From Palsa-465 sp963800475 (GTDB lineage Bacteria; Actinomycetota; Thermoleophilia; Solirubrobacterales; Solirubrobacteraceae): DNA of 64,000 nucleotides. Within the stretch, counting starts at the first letter, position 1, and the number at the start of each line of letters is the position of its first letter. The notes under the pieces were generated by a model. The model did no database searches, was not told the DNA's origin, and saw only the letters and a program-made list of their open reading frames with translations. This document shows, piece after piece, positions 30,760-39,622 of this stretch. The stretch is from the NCBI GenBank assembly GCA_963800475.1, contig CAWDAZ010000002.1, positions 310,001 to 374,000 of the forward strand, given 5' to 3'. The translations under genes were made by a program, and so were the position numbers.

Positions 30760-33643
30760 GGGCCGCCCCGGACTGGTCTTGATCGGAGGCGACTCGGGCG
30801 TCGGCAAGACGCGACTGGTGGCCGAGCTGGAGAGCCGGCTCGCGGATCGCGATGTGACCGTGCTGCGAGGAGAGGCCGTCGAACAGGGCGAGGGCGAGCT
30901 TCCGTTCGCGCCGCTGACGAGTGCGTTCCGCCCACTTGTCAGAGCCAGGCATCCCGCGTTCGAAGCGCTCGGTCCCGGGAGCCGCGACGAGCTCGCCGCG
31001 CTGCTGCCGGGCCTCGAGCACGCCGGCAGCCGCCGCTCCGAGCGCCACGACCCATCCGCCCAGGTACGGCTGTTCGAGGCGCTGCTGGAGCTGCTCGACA
31101 TGATCAGCGAGGAGCGGCCCGTGCTGCTGATCCTCGAGGACGTGCACTGGGCCGACCGCTCGACGCGCACATTCGCGTCGTTCCTGGCGCGGAGCCTGCG
31201 TGGCGAGCGCGTGCTCGCGGCGCTCACGTACCGCACCGACGAGCTGCACCGCCGCCATCCGCTGCGCGCGCTGCTATCCGAGCTCGAGCGGCTCGAGGGC
31301 GTGCGCCGGATCGAGCTCTCGCCGTTCGACCGCGACGAGCTGACCGAGGTCCTCGCGGACATCCTCTGCGCGGAGCCGGACGACCCGCTCGTCGACCGCC
31401 TGTTCTCCCGCGGTGAGGGGAACGCCCTGTACACCGAGGAGCTGCTCGCCGCCGGGCTCGACGGCCGCGGCGCGGCGCCCCAGAGCCTCCGCGACGCGTT
31501 CCTGGTCCGGATCGAGCGGCTCACAAACGAGGCGCAGCGGGCCGCCCGCGCGATTGCCGCCGGCCACCGGCTCGACGAGCAGATGATCGGCGCGGTCACC
31601 GGCATCGATCCCCAGCCGCTGCAGGCAGCGCTGCGCGAAGCGGTCTCCGAGCAGGTGCTCGTCGCGGGGGACGACGACCGGCTGATGTTCCGGCACGCGC
31701 TGCTGCGCGAGGCGCTGTACGACGATCTGCTCCCCGGCGAGCGCGGCGAGCTGCATCTGGCGCTGGCGCACGTGCTCGAGGCGCGCTGCGCCGACGACGA
31801 CGAGCAGGAGGCGGAGCTGGCCGCGGCGATCGCCGGCCACTACGCGGCGGCGGGGGACCAGCCGGCGGCGCTCCGCGCGACCGTCAGAGCCGCGCTCGCT
31901 GCCCGGGACGTGCATGCGTACGGCGAGGCCGCCGACCTGGCCGAGCGCGCGCTCGAGCTGTGGCCGCGGGTCCCGGATGCTCGTGAGGCTCTCCCGCTCA
32001 CCCGCCTCGATCTGCTCGAGCTCGCCGCCGCCGCGCACAGCATCGCCGGAGACCGGGGCCGCGCCGAGACGCTGCTCGACGTCGCGCTCGAGGAGCTCGA
32101 CCCAGGGCTGGACGAGCGCCGCTACGCGGGCCTGCTGGCGCGCAAGGCGCGGATTCAGTGGTCGCTCAACCGCGGGCTCGAGGCGGTCGCGACAGCCGAG
32201 CGGGCGCTGTCGCTGTTGCCCGCCGACGACGTCAGCGTGGAGCGGGCGTCGCTGATGGCGTGGTTGGCGCGCACGAGGTTCCTGCGCGGGCGCTACCGCG
32301 ACGCGATCGCGGACGGGGAGGCGGCGCTCGAGGCGGCGACCGCCGCCGGCGATCCGCACACCGAGGGCGAGGTGCTCAACACGCTCGGGATGGCGAGGAT
32401 CAGCGTCGGCGACGTCGACCCCGGGGTGGCGCTGCTGCGCCGCTCGATCGAGATCGGACAGGCCGCCGGCGACGTCGACAACCTCGGCTATGCGTACTCC
32501 AACCTGGCCGACATGCTGGGGCTTCACGCGGCCAGGACCAAGGAGGCGATCGAGGTCGCCAGGGAGGGATTGGCGGCGATCCCGCGCCGGATGCCGCGGC
32601 TCTACGACTGGGCGATGCTGACGGTCGCGCAGCTGTCGTTCGAGGCGGGCGACTGGGACGCCGCGCGCGCCCACATCGAGCCACCGTCCGCTCCGCCCGA
32701 CGCTCAGTCGATCTTCCGGATGCTGCTGGAAGCGGACGTCGCGCTCGGCGAGGGTGCCGACGAGCTCGCGACGCAACGGCTCGGCGAGGCCGAGCTGTAC
32801 GTCGAGTCGTCGACCGAGCCGCAGTGGATCGGCTGGTTCGGAGCGCTGCGCGGCGAGCAGCTCCGCCGGGCCCATCAGCTGCCGGAGGCGCGAGCGGCGA
32901 TCGAGCACGCGCTCGATCGAGTCGAGCTGTGCACCGATGACGTGATGAACATCGCCCGCGTGGCCGCCGCGGGCGCACGGATCGAGGCGGACATCGCGCA
33001 GCGCGCCCGCGACCTGCGCGAGCGGGCGCAGGAGCGTGACGCGATCGCCCGCGCGCGGATCCAGCTGCAGCGACTCGACGCCGCCGCGCATCAAGGTGGC
33101 CCGATCGAGCGGGCGTGGCAGACGGTCGGCAAGGCGGAGCTCGCGCGCGCACGGGGTCGCGAAGCGCCGACGCTGTGGCTCGCCGCCGCCGACGAGTGGG
33201 ATTCGGTCGACCGGCCCTATCAGGCGGCGGTGATGCGCTGGCAGGCCGCGGAGGCGCAGGTGGAGGCGGGCGAACGCGATGACGCCGCAAGGCTCGCGGG
33301 GCTCGCGCTCGAAACCGCCGAGCGGCTCGGATCGAGATGGCTCTCAGACGAGGTGAGGGACCTCGTCCAGCGCGCGCGACTGTCACTGGGCGCGGAGCAT
33401 GCCCCGCACTCGACGACCGAAGGCCCCGCGTCCGAGGACGGCGAGGATCCGTTCGGGCTCACCCCGCGCGAGCGCCAGGTGCTGGCGCTGATCGCGGAGG
33501 GCGCCACCAACCGGCAGATCGGCGCCGCGCTGTTCATGGCCGAGAAGACCGCCAGCGTGCACGTCTCGAGGATCCTCGCGAAGCTCGGCGTCCGCAGCCG
33601 CACGCAGGCCGCCGCGGTCGCGCACCGCCTGCACCTCACGTAG
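30674..33643 (+). CDS. LAL-type LuxR-family transcriptional regulator with AAA ATPase domain
   Basis: 989 residues. N-terminal AAA_16 ATPase: FVGRAAELEEL, Walker A GGDSGVGKT at 38-46, Walker B VLLILEDVHWAD. The middle 500 residues form TPR-like helical repeats (HTEGEVLNTLGMARIS, DNLGYAYSNLADMLG). The C-terminal LuxR DNA-binding domain is LTPRERQVLALIAEGATNRQ through ILAKLGVRSRTQAAAVA. Such large ATP-dependent activators respond to small ligands, often sugars. I start at ATG 30674 (GATACT box 6 nt upstream) because upstream sequence in this frame lacks domain likeness. No target operon is evident beside it. Confidence 0.9.
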   Translation: MATRLTSNQFVGRAAELEELDLALREAAEGRPGLVLIGGDSGVGKTRLVAELESRLADRDVTVLRGEAVEQGEGELPFAPLTSAFRPLVRARHPAFEALGPGSRDELAALLPGLEHAGSRRSERHDPSAQVRLFEALLELLDMISEERPVLLILEDVHWADRSTRTFASFLARSLRGERVLAALTYRTDELHRRHPLRALLSELERLEGVRRIELSPFDRDELTEVLADILCAEPDDPLVDRLFSRGEGNALYTEELLAAGLDGRGAAPQSLRDAFLVRIERLTNEAQRAARAIAAGHRLDEQMIGAVTGIDPQPLQAALREAVSEQVLVAGDDDRLMFRHALLREALYDDLLPGERGELHLALAHVLEARCADDDEQEAELAAAIAGHYAAAGDQPAALRATVRAALAARDVHAYGEAADLAERALELWPRVPDAREALPLTRLDLLELAAAAHSIAGDRGRAETLLDVALEELDPGLDERRYAGLLARKARIQWSLNRGLEAVATAERALSLLPADDVSVERASLMAWLARTRFLRGRYRDAIADGEAALEAATAAGDPHTEGEVLNTLGMARISVGDVDPGVALLRRSIEIGQAAGDVDNLGYAYSNLADMLGLHAARTKEAIEVAREGLAAIPRRMPRLYDWAMLTVAQLSFEAGDWDAARAHIEPPSAPPDAQSIFRMLLEADVALGEGADELATQRLGEAELYVESSTEPQWIGWFGALRGEQLRRAHQLPEARAAIEHALDRVELCTDDVMNIARVAAAGARIEADIAQRARDLRERAQERDAIARARIQLQRLDAAAHQGGPIERAWQTVGKAELARARGREAPTLWLAAADEWDSVDRPYQAAVMRWQAAEAQVEAGERDDAARLAGLALETAERLGSRWLSDEVRDLVQRARLSLGAEHAPHSTTEGPASEDGEDPFGLTPRERQVLALIAEGATNRQIGAALFMAEKTASVHVSRILAKLGVRSRTQAAAVAHRLHLT

Positions 33644-33649
33644 TTCGGT

Positions 33650-33655
33650 TACCTT
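33650..33655 (+). promoter_or_regulatory. -10-like box for the dipeptidase gene
   Basis: TACCTT ends 7 nt before GTG 33663 with no ribosome binding site between. Confidence 0.4.
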
Positions 33656-33662
33656 CCCGGCC

Positions 33663-34691
33663 GTGCTGCCGATCTTCGACGGGCACAACGACGCGCTGAC
33701 GCGTGAGGACCACGCGCAGATCGCCGAGGGCCGCCCGGATGGCGATCTCGACCTCCCGAAGATGCGCGCCGGCGGGATCCGGGCCGCGATCTTCGCGGTG
33801 TTCACCGACTCCGGCGGCGGCCACGATGCACAGGTGCCGCGCGACGACGGCGTGCTCGAGTGGGAGTACGCGCCGGCGCTCGACCGCGACGTCGCCGCGG
33901 CCGACGCGACCGCGGTCGCAGGGCGGCTGCTCGCGCTGGAGCGCGCCGGGGTCGTGCGCGTCGCGCGGCGGATCGAGGACGTCGACGCAGCCCGCTGGGA
34001 CCGTGGCCCGCCGGCCGCGGTGCTGCACTTCGAGGGAGCCGAGCCGATCGATTCCGGCCTCGAGTCCCTGGAGCTGTGGTACGCGGCGGGACTCCGCTCG
34101 CTCGGGCCGGTATGGAGCCGCGCGAACGCGTTCGCTCACGGGGTGCCGTTCGTGTTCCCCTCCTCGCCGGACATCGGGCCCGGGCTGACCGACGCCGGCC
34201 GGGCCCTGGTGCGGCGCTGCGCCGAGCTCGGGATCCTGGTCGACGTCAGCCATCTGAACGAGGCGGGGTTCTGGGATCTCGCGCGCCTCGAGCTGGGGCC
34301 GATCGTCGCGTCGCATTCGGCGGCGCACGCGCTGAGCGCGGCGTCCCGCAACCTGACCGACGAGCAGCTCGACGCGATCGGGCGCTCCGGTGGCCTCGTC
34401 GGGATCGTGTTCGCGACCTCGTTCCTGCGCTCTGACTTCGCGGAGGACGCGGACACCCCGATCGAGCTGATCGCCGAGCACGCGCGCTACGTCGCCGATC
34501 GGATCGGCGTCGAGCACGTCGCGTTCGGCTCGGACTTCGACGGCGCGATGATGCCGGCGCCACTCGGCGGCGCGGCCGGGATGCCGAAGCTGCTCGCAGC
34601 GCTTCGCGAGGCGGGGTTCAGCGAGCGCGAGCTGGCCGCGATCGCGTGGAACAACTGGCGCCGCGTACTCGCGGAGTGGTGGGTCGGCTAG
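33663..34691 (+). CDS. membrane-dipeptidase-type hydrolase (peptidase M19)
   Basis: 342 residues, GTG start. Zinc-binding HxD at His8-Asp10 in FDGHNDALT, then LHFEGAEPIDSGLESLELWY (bridging Glu), VDVSHLNEAGFWD and IVASHSAAHAL supplying further His ligands, and FGSDFDG near the end. These are the complete M19 metal and substrate sites; the family cleaves dipeptides and related amides. No signal peptide, so it is cytoplasmic, as in many bacterial members. Convergent with the channel gene, overlapping by 4 bases. Confidence 0.9.
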   Translation: MLPIFDGHNDALTREDHAQIAEGRPDGDLDLPKMRAGGIRAAIFAVFTDSGGGHDAQVPRDDGVLEWEYAPALDRDVAAADATAVAGRLLALERAGVVRVARRIEDVDAARWDRGPPAAVLHFEGAEPIDSGLESLELWYAAGLRSLGPVWSRANAFAHGVPFVFPSSPDIGPGLTDAGRALVRRCAELGILVDVSHLNEAGFWDLARLELGPIVASHSAAHALSAASRNLTDEQLDAIGRSGGLVGIVFATSFLRSDFAEDADTPIELIAEHARYVADRIGVEHVAFGSDFDGAMMPAPLGGAAGMPKLLAALREAGFSERELAAIAWNNWRRVLAEWWVG

Positions 34692-35299
34692 GTGTGCGCC
34701 GACTCGACACCGGCGGCGACCGGCAGCGCGTAGAAGCCGGCGACGGCCAGGCAGATCGCGAGCGTGATGTAGGGCGAGACGACAGCCAGCAGCGTGGCCA
34801 GCGCGTACGGAACGATCCCGACGACCCCGCGGGAGATGATCCGGCGGCGCTCCTCGAGCGTCAGCTCGACGGTCATCAGCTTCGTGCGGTGGAACAGGAT
34901 CAGCCAGTTGAGCGTTGCGAACGTGATCGACATCAACAGGAACGTCCCAGCGTAGATCGCGAGCGCGAGGTGCTGGCCGTGGCCGAGCCGCAGGTAGTCG
35001 GTCATCAGCGAGGTCGCGAAGGGCAGCAACGCGACCCACAGCAGCAGCAGCAGGTTCAGAATCAGGATCGAGTGGTCGGCGATCCGCAGCCGGCTGATCA
35101 TCGCGTGGTGGTTGATCCAGATGATTCCGATCGTGATGAACGAGTTCACGTACGCGAGGTACAGCTGCCACTGGTTCGCGAGCGCGTGGCCGAGAGTCTC
35201 GTGACCGCTCACGATCGGCACGGTGACGTTGAGGACAAGCAACGTCGCGGCGACGGCGAACACGCCGTCGGAGAACGCTTCGAGCCGTCCCGTGCCCAT
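34688..35299 (-). CDS. TMEM175-family (DUF1211) potassium-channel-like membrane protein
   Basis: 203 residues with six predicted membrane helices. Helix 1 carries the family signature RLEAFSDGVFAVAATLLVL (the RxxxFSD motif that lines the pore in TMEM175). INHHAMISRLR follows helix 3. Bacterial TMEM175 proteins form tetrameric, weakly selective potassium channels. Its regulation is unknown. The gene is divergent from the G1 peptidase; the 82-base gap holds no operator that I can recognise. Confidence 0.87.
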   Translation of the reverse strand: MGTGRLEAFSDGVFAVAATLLVLNVTVPIVSGHETLGHALANQWQLYLAYVNSFITIGIIWINHHAMISRLRIADHSILILNLLLLLWVALLPFATSLMTDYLRLGHGQHLALAIYAGTFLLMSITFATLNWLILFHRTKLMTVELTLEERRRIISRGVVGIVPYALATLLAVVSPYITLAICLAVAGFYALPVAAGVESAHT

Positions 35300-35381
35300 G
35301 GCGTGAAGTTCGCCACCGATTCATAAGCGCCTCTTCGCCTGCTCAGCGCCGACTCTTACGCGCCAGCGCCACGCTCGTCCC

Positions 35382-36347
35382 GTGTTGAAGAGGCGCCTCA
35401 TCGCAGCGCTCGCCGTCACGGTCACGCTGACCGCGGTCGGTCTGCTGTTCCCTGCGCCGCGCGCGTCCGCCGCGACGGTGACGACATATAAATCGGACAG
35501 CGCGAACTGGGCCGGATACGTCGCGAACGCGCCGAGCGACGGCAGCGGCTTCGCGCGCGTGTCGGGGAGTTGGGTGCAGCCCTCGGCGGATGCGAGCGCC
35601 GGTGATGGCGACGCGGCGTTCTGGGTCGGCATCGGAGGCGGCGGTGGTGGCCAGTCCGGCTCGACGAGCCCAACCGGGTCGCTCGAGCAGGTCGGAACGC
35701 AGACCGACGTCAGCAACGGACAGACGGTCTACTACGCCTGGTACGAGCTCGTGCCCTCGGCGCCTGTGAAGCTCGACCTCGCGATCAACCCCGGCGACCA
35801 AATCTCCGCATCGGTCGCGGTCGACGGCTCGAACGTCACCGTGTCGCTGACCAACCAGACGACGGGCCGGTCGTACACGAACGCGCTTCAGATGAGCAAC
35901 CCCGACACCTCGACCGCCGAGTGGATCGCGGAGGCTCCGTCGGCCTCGGACGGCCAGGGGAGTCTGCAGCCGGTCACGCTCGCCGACTTCGCCACCGTGG
36001 GCTTCGTAAACGCGTCCGCGACCGCCGACGGGCACACCGGCACGATCTCCGACCCCACCTGGGCCGCGCAGCCGGTCTCGCTCGATGAGTCGAGTGCAGC
36101 CGGGGCGCAGCCATCTTCACTGTCGAGCGACGGCAGCGCGTTCTCGATCGCCTGGCAGTCGGATGGCGGTGGCGCAAGCGCGCAGGCCGTAGCCCCAGGT
36201 GGCGGGGACGGGGGATACGGCGGCGGCTACGGCGATGGTTACGGGAGCTACGGCGGCGGGTACGGCGGGTACCCCGGCGGATACGGGGGATATGGTGGCT
36301 ACGGCGCCGGCTACGGCCGGTACGGCTACCCGGCGTACGCGTACTGA
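35382..36347 (+). CDS. secreted glutamic peptidase (G1/eqolisin family) with Gly/Tyr-rich tail
   Basis: 321 residues; start GTG 35382 (TTG at 35385 is possible). Signal peptide ending APRASAA. The peptidase domain shows the family order SANWAGYV, GSWVQPS, AAFWVGIGG, SLEQVGTQTD (catalytic Gln region), YYAWYELVPSAPV and TAEWIAEAP (catalytic Glu region), all present. G1 peptidases act at acidic pH outside the cell. Residues 273-321 form a low-complexity tail of GGYG-type repeats not typical of the family. Its end overlaps the GHMP kinase end by 22 bases. Confidence 0.8.
   Translation: MLKRRLIAALAVTVTLTAVGLLFPAPRASAATVTTYKSDSANWAGYVANAPSDGSGFARVSGSWVQPSADASAGDGDAAFWVGIGGGGGGQSGSTSPTGSLEQVGTQTDVSNGQTVYYAWYELVPSAPVKLDLAINPGDQISASVAVDGSNVTVSLTNQTTGRSYTNALQMSNPDTSTAEWIAEAPSASDGQGSLQPVTLADFATVGFVNASATADGHTGTISDPTWAAQPVSLDESSAAGAQPSSLSSDGSAFSIAWQSDGGGASAQAVAPGGGDGGYGGGYGDGYGSYGGGYGGYPGGYGGYGGYGAGYGRYGYPAYAY
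36198..36344 (+). repeat. Gly/Tyr-rich repeat region inside the G1 peptidase gene
   Basis: About 49 codons dominated by Gly and Tyr in GGYG, GYGG and YGGY units. Short degenerate repeats of this kind expand and contract easily. At protein level such tails are adhesive or wall-associated in other secreted proteins. Confidence 0.75.
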
Positions 36348-37228
36348 GTGACCCCGCAGCCGATCGCCTCCAGCGCGTCCGCGACCCCGCGGGCGTGTGG
36401 CTCGTCCCGGCACACGGCGACGATCGCGCCGCCCGAGCCCGTGTAGTTGGCGGCCGCACCCGCGTGGCGGGCGACGGCGACCATCTCCACACACCGCGGA
36501 TCGAGCTCGAGCAACTCGGCGCGCAGGTCGAAGCTCAGATCCACGCAGCCGGCGAACCGCTGCGGATCGCCCTCGGCGAGCGCCGCCCGTGCTCCAGTGG
36601 CCGCCGCGGCGAGCCCGGCCATCGCCTCGTGGACGCGCGGCTCACCCCGGCGATGGCGCGCGTGAAGCTCCCCGTGCACGTCGCCGGAGGTCGCGGCCGC
36701 CTCCGTCCGCCACGCGACCACAAGCGGCGGGAGCAGCGACGCATTCAGCTGCTCATAGGCCCGCCGCCCGTGCACCGTGCCGAAGTCCATGAACACCAGT
36801 CCGCCGTATGCCTGCACGACCCGGTCCTGCAGCCCCGCCACGATCCCGAGGTCCTCCGTTTCGACCGCGAGCGCGAGCTCCGCGATCGCCGCCGGCTCGA
36901 GCTCGACCTCGTGCAGCTCGCACAGCGCCCGCACGACCGCGATCACCAGCGCGCTCGAGCTGCCGAGCCCGACCCGCTGCGGGATCTCGGTATCCCAGCT
37001 GACCGCCGCGGCGCCGGTGCCGAGCTCGCGCTGAAACCGCCGGACGGTCGCCTCGACGAGCGCGTTGGCGGGGTCGGCCAGGACCTCGGGTGCGGGCCGA
37101 GCCTCGGAGCAGGCCCGCCACCACGGCAGCGTGACCGCCAGCACCGCGCCGCCGTAGCCGTCCGACGGGTTGCCGGCCAGCGCCGCCCGCGCATGCGCGA
37201 AGCCGCTACCGCGGCCATCCGGAGTCAC
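36326..37228 (-). CDS. GHMP-family sugar kinase (glucuronokinase-like)
   Basis: 300 residues from GTG 37228, supported by TAGCGT ending 7 nt upstream. N-terminal LAGNPSDGYGG near residue 18 resembles the substrate-side motif of plant glucuronokinase. The ATP-binding GHMP motif PQRVGLGSSSALV spans about 83-95, and the C-terminal motif ANYTGSGGAIVAV is present. It should phosphorylate a sugar or uronic acid in the cytoplasm. The gene just upstream on the same strand (PHP-glycosyltransferase, stop at 37239) leaves only 10 bases, so they are likely co-transcribed as well. Exact substrate unproven. Confidence 0.82.
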   Translation of the reverse strand: MTPDGRGSGFAHARAALAGNPSDGYGGAVLAVTLPWWRACSEARPAPEVLADPANALVEATVRRFQRELGTGAAAVSWDTEIPQRVGLGSSSALVIAVVRALCELHEVELEPAAIAELALAVETEDLGIVAGLQDRVVQAYGGLVFMDFGTVHGRRAYEQLNASLLPPLVVAWRTEAAATSGDVHGELHARHRRGEPRVHEAMAGLAAAATGARAALAEGDPQRFAGCVDLSFDLRAELLELDPRCVEMVAVARHAGAAANYTGSGGAIVAVCRDEPHARGVADALEAIGCGVTQYAYAG

Positions 37229-37235
37229 TCGCGGG

Positions 37236-37241
37236 ACGCTA
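37236..37241 (-). promoter_or_regulatory. -10-like box for the GHMP kinase gene
   Basis: TAGCGT on the minus strand ends 7 nt before GTG 37228 and overlaps the stop codon of the upstream gene. Confidence 0.4.
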
Positions 37242-39509
37242 CGCGACCTTGCGGTCGACGCCCGGCGCGCGCTCGCCGAGCGCGATCCGGTAGCCCGCCG
37301 CGAGCTGCTCGAGCGACGCCTCCCAGGTGCGTCCCCGCACCGCCTGGAGCGCCGCGCGCCGCAGCCGCTCGCGGAGCAGGTCCTCCTCCGCGAGCCGGAC
37401 CAGCTCTGCGGCGAGCGCGCCGGCGTGCGCAGGGGCGAGCACACCTGTCTCGCCGCTCTCGATCAGCGACACGGGGCCGCCCTCGGCGACCGCGAGGACC
37501 GGAAGCCCGCTCGCCTGCGCCTCGACGATCACCTGACCGTAGGTGTCGGTCTGGCTCGCGAACATGAACAGGTCGGCGCTCGCGTACGCCCGCGCGAGCT
37601 CGTCGCCGTGCAGCCAGCCGAGGAACGTCGCGTGGTCGCCGAGCAGCTCGCGGAGCCGCTCTTCCTCGGGGCCGCCACCGGCGAGCGCGAGGTGCAGGCG
37701 CGGGTCCCGCTCGCGTGCCGCGAGGAACGCCTCGGCCAGCAGCTCGACGCCCTTCTCCTTCGTCAGCCGCCCGGCGTACAGGACCGTCATCTCACCGGGC
37801 ATCGAGCGCGCGTCCCGCAGCGAGGGGTCGAACCGCTCGAGGTCGACGCCGCGGTCCCAGCGGCCGATCCTCTCTTCGGAGATCCCGAGACCGCGAAGCC
37901 GCTGATCGGTGGCGGGGCTCGGCGACAGGACCACGTCGCAGGCGCCGTAGAACTTGGCGAGCGCGATCGTCGCCATCGCCTCGAGCTGCTGCTGACCGGT
38001 GCGCAGCCCGGTGTACGCGGCGAGCTCGGTGTGATAGCTGCCGACGAGCGGGATGTCGAGCACCTTCGCGAGCAGCCAGGCGCCGACGCCGGCGGGACCG
38101 GGCGACGTGAGGTGCACGACGTCGTAGCGTCCCTCGGCGAGCGCGTCGACGATCGCGGGCAGACTCGGGATCCCGATCTGCAGGCCTCGGTAGAAGGGGA
38201 TGTCGATCTCCGCGACCGCGCTGAGCCGCCGGTCTACGTCCGCGTCGGTGCCGATCACCTCGACGTCGAAGCCCCGCACGCCGCGCTCGCGGATCTGCTG
38301 GATCGTGTGCGTGACGCCGTGCATCCCGCCGAGCCCGTCGCCGACGATCGCGACCCGCGGGCGGTCCCCGTCCGACCGGGTCAGCTTCAGCTTCTCGCGC
38401 CCGAGGAACGCCGACGCGGCCGCATACGGGATCGCGGGGATACAGGCGTCGAACAGATCGAGCGCGGCCCGCTGCGGATCGAGCGCCGCTCGGCCGTCGC
38501 CCATCGCGACGATCTCCTTGACGGCCTCGGCGAGCTTGCGCTCGTGGATCCGGCGGCCGCGCCGGTACAGGTCGGGATGGCTGATCTCGCCCTCCTGGAG
38601 CAGCTCGAGCAGGTTCCGCTCGTCGATGCCGAGATCCATCGCCACGAGCCACGCGCGCAGCAGCGCGCGGGCGTCCTTGGCTCCGAGGTCGTTACCGGCC
38701 GCCCCGTGGCGCACGTCGCCCTCGCGCATCACGCGCTCGACGATCTGCAGGACGCGGGTCGGATCCGGCCGCCCCGCCCCGTCGCTCGACACGAACGTCC
38801 GGATCGCCAGCGCGATCGCGGCGTGCGTCCACTTTGCGGCGCTTCCCTGTGCTCCGTGCGCGGCCACCCGTCCCGCTCTGATGTGCGAGAGGAACTCCTC
38901 TGGGCTCGCCGCGCGTGGCGTCTCGGTGAACGTCCGGCCGATATCGATTCCGGCGTGATCGTCCGAGCCCCCGATGGCGGTGCCCCCGTGGGTCTCGATG
39001 TAGACGAACGCCGGCAGGTTCAACTCCTTGGCACGGGAGCCGTTCCGCGTCTCCCAGATCGGAAACAGCTCCGCGAGGCGGCGGCGGTGGACCGACGTCA
39101 GCGGCTCCTCGACCGCGTAGAACGGGTGGGCGAGGGCGGCGGTGATCCCGTTCGAGTGCAGATACTCCGCGCACGCCTCCACGTCGTCGTTGTGGGCCTG
39201 CAGCCACTCGTGGTCGTCGGCGGTGATCCCGTAGCACAGGACGTGGACGGCCTGCGGCTCCCCCTTGAACCAGGCGGTCAGCTCTTCGGAGACGAATGTG
39301 TCAGGGAGGTTCGCCAGCGTCTCGACGCCGGCGATCGTGTCGTGGTCGGTGATCGTCACGAAGTCCATCCCGCGACGCTTGGCCAGCTCATACACCTCCT
39401 CCGGAGGCGTGGCGCACTCCGGAAGCCGCAGCGAGCGCTGGATTCCCAGCTTCGACAGCTCGGAAGCCGTCGAGTGCACATGCATGTCGGCACGACTGAT
39501 TTGGTTCAT
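37239..39509 (-). CDS. PHP-domain phosphoesterase fused to a GT4 glycosyltransferase
   Basis: 756 residues. The N-terminal half is a PHP domain: DMHVHSTASE at about 9-18, TITDHDTIAG, AALAHPF and GGSDDHAGIDIG give the metal-binding His and Asp set. The second half is a GT-B glycosyltransferase of family 4 type: VAIVGDGLGGMHGVTHTI (N-terminal loop), GSYHTELAAYTGLRTG, VLYAGRLTKEKGVELL and SQTDTYGQVIVEAQASGLPV with the donor-binding EAQASG. Similar C-terminal halves build mannose lipids. I use ATG 39509; the much longer open frame upstream has no likeness to proteins. It is divergent from the GH31 gene and followed by a sugar kinase, suggesting glycoconjugate or polysaccharide work. Confidence 0.82.
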   Translation of the reverse strand: MNQISRADMHVHSTASELSKLGIQRSLRLPECATPPEEVYELAKRRGMDFVTITDHDTIAGVETLANLPDTFVSEELTAWFKGEPQAVHVLCYGITADDHEWLQAHNDDVEACAEYLHSNGITAALAHPFYAVEEPLTSVHRRRLAELFPIWETRNGSRAKELNLPAFVYIETHGGTAIGGSDDHAGIDIGRTFTETPRAASPEEFLSHIRAGRVAAHGAQGSAAKWTHAAIALAIRTFVSSDGAGRPDPTRVLQIVERVMREGDVRHGAAGNDLGAKDARALLRAWLVAMDLGIDERNLLELLQEGEISHPDLYRRGRRIHERKLAEAVKEIVAMGDGRAALDPQRAALDLFDACIPAIPYAAASAFLGREKLKLTRSDGDRPRVAIVGDGLGGMHGVTHTIQQIRERGVRGFDVEVIGTDADVDRRLSAVAEIDIPFYRGLQIGIPSLPAIVDALAEGRYDVVHLTSPGPAGVGAWLLAKVLDIPLVGSYHTELAAYTGLRTGQQQLEAMATIALAKFYGACDVVLSPSPATDQRLRGLGISEERIGRWDRGVDLERFDPSLRDARSMPGEMTVLYAGRLTKEKGVELLAEAFLAARERDPRLHLALAGGGPEEERLRELLGDHATFLGWLHGDELARAYASADLFMFASQTDTYGQVIVEAQASGLPVLAVAEGGPVSLIESGETGVLAPAHAGALAAELVRLAEEDLLRERLRRAALQAVRGRTWEASLEQLAAGYRIALGERAPGVDRKVA

Positions 39510-39609
39510 GTGCACAAATTGCCCTGCAAACGCCGTAATCCCGTGAAGAAGTCGAGCAGCTGCTGTGATCTTCTGGTTAACGAGGGAGGGCACACCCGCC
39601 GTTTGCGGA

Positions 39610-39617
39610 GAACGTTC
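39610..39617 (+). promoter_or_regulatory. possible LacI-type operator before the GH31 gene
   Basis: The perfect palindrome GAACGTTC lies 5 nt before ATG 39623, within GGAGAACGTTCCG. LacI-family sugar regulators bind such CG-centred palindromes. One 8-bp match is weak evidence. The 113-base gap also has TGTGCACA at 39509-39516 beside the opposite start. Confidence 0.3.
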
Positions 39618-39622
39618 CGCGC

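Noticed and set aside
31274..33094. 606-codon minus-strand open frame inside the LAL regulator
   Set aside because: Antisense to a continuous ATPase-TPR-LuxR protein; no motif of its own.
36198..36344. Gly/Tyr repeats as a CRISPR-like or tandem satellite array
   Set aside because: The repeats are short, degenerate and in frame within a coding region, with no constant repeat-spacer pattern.
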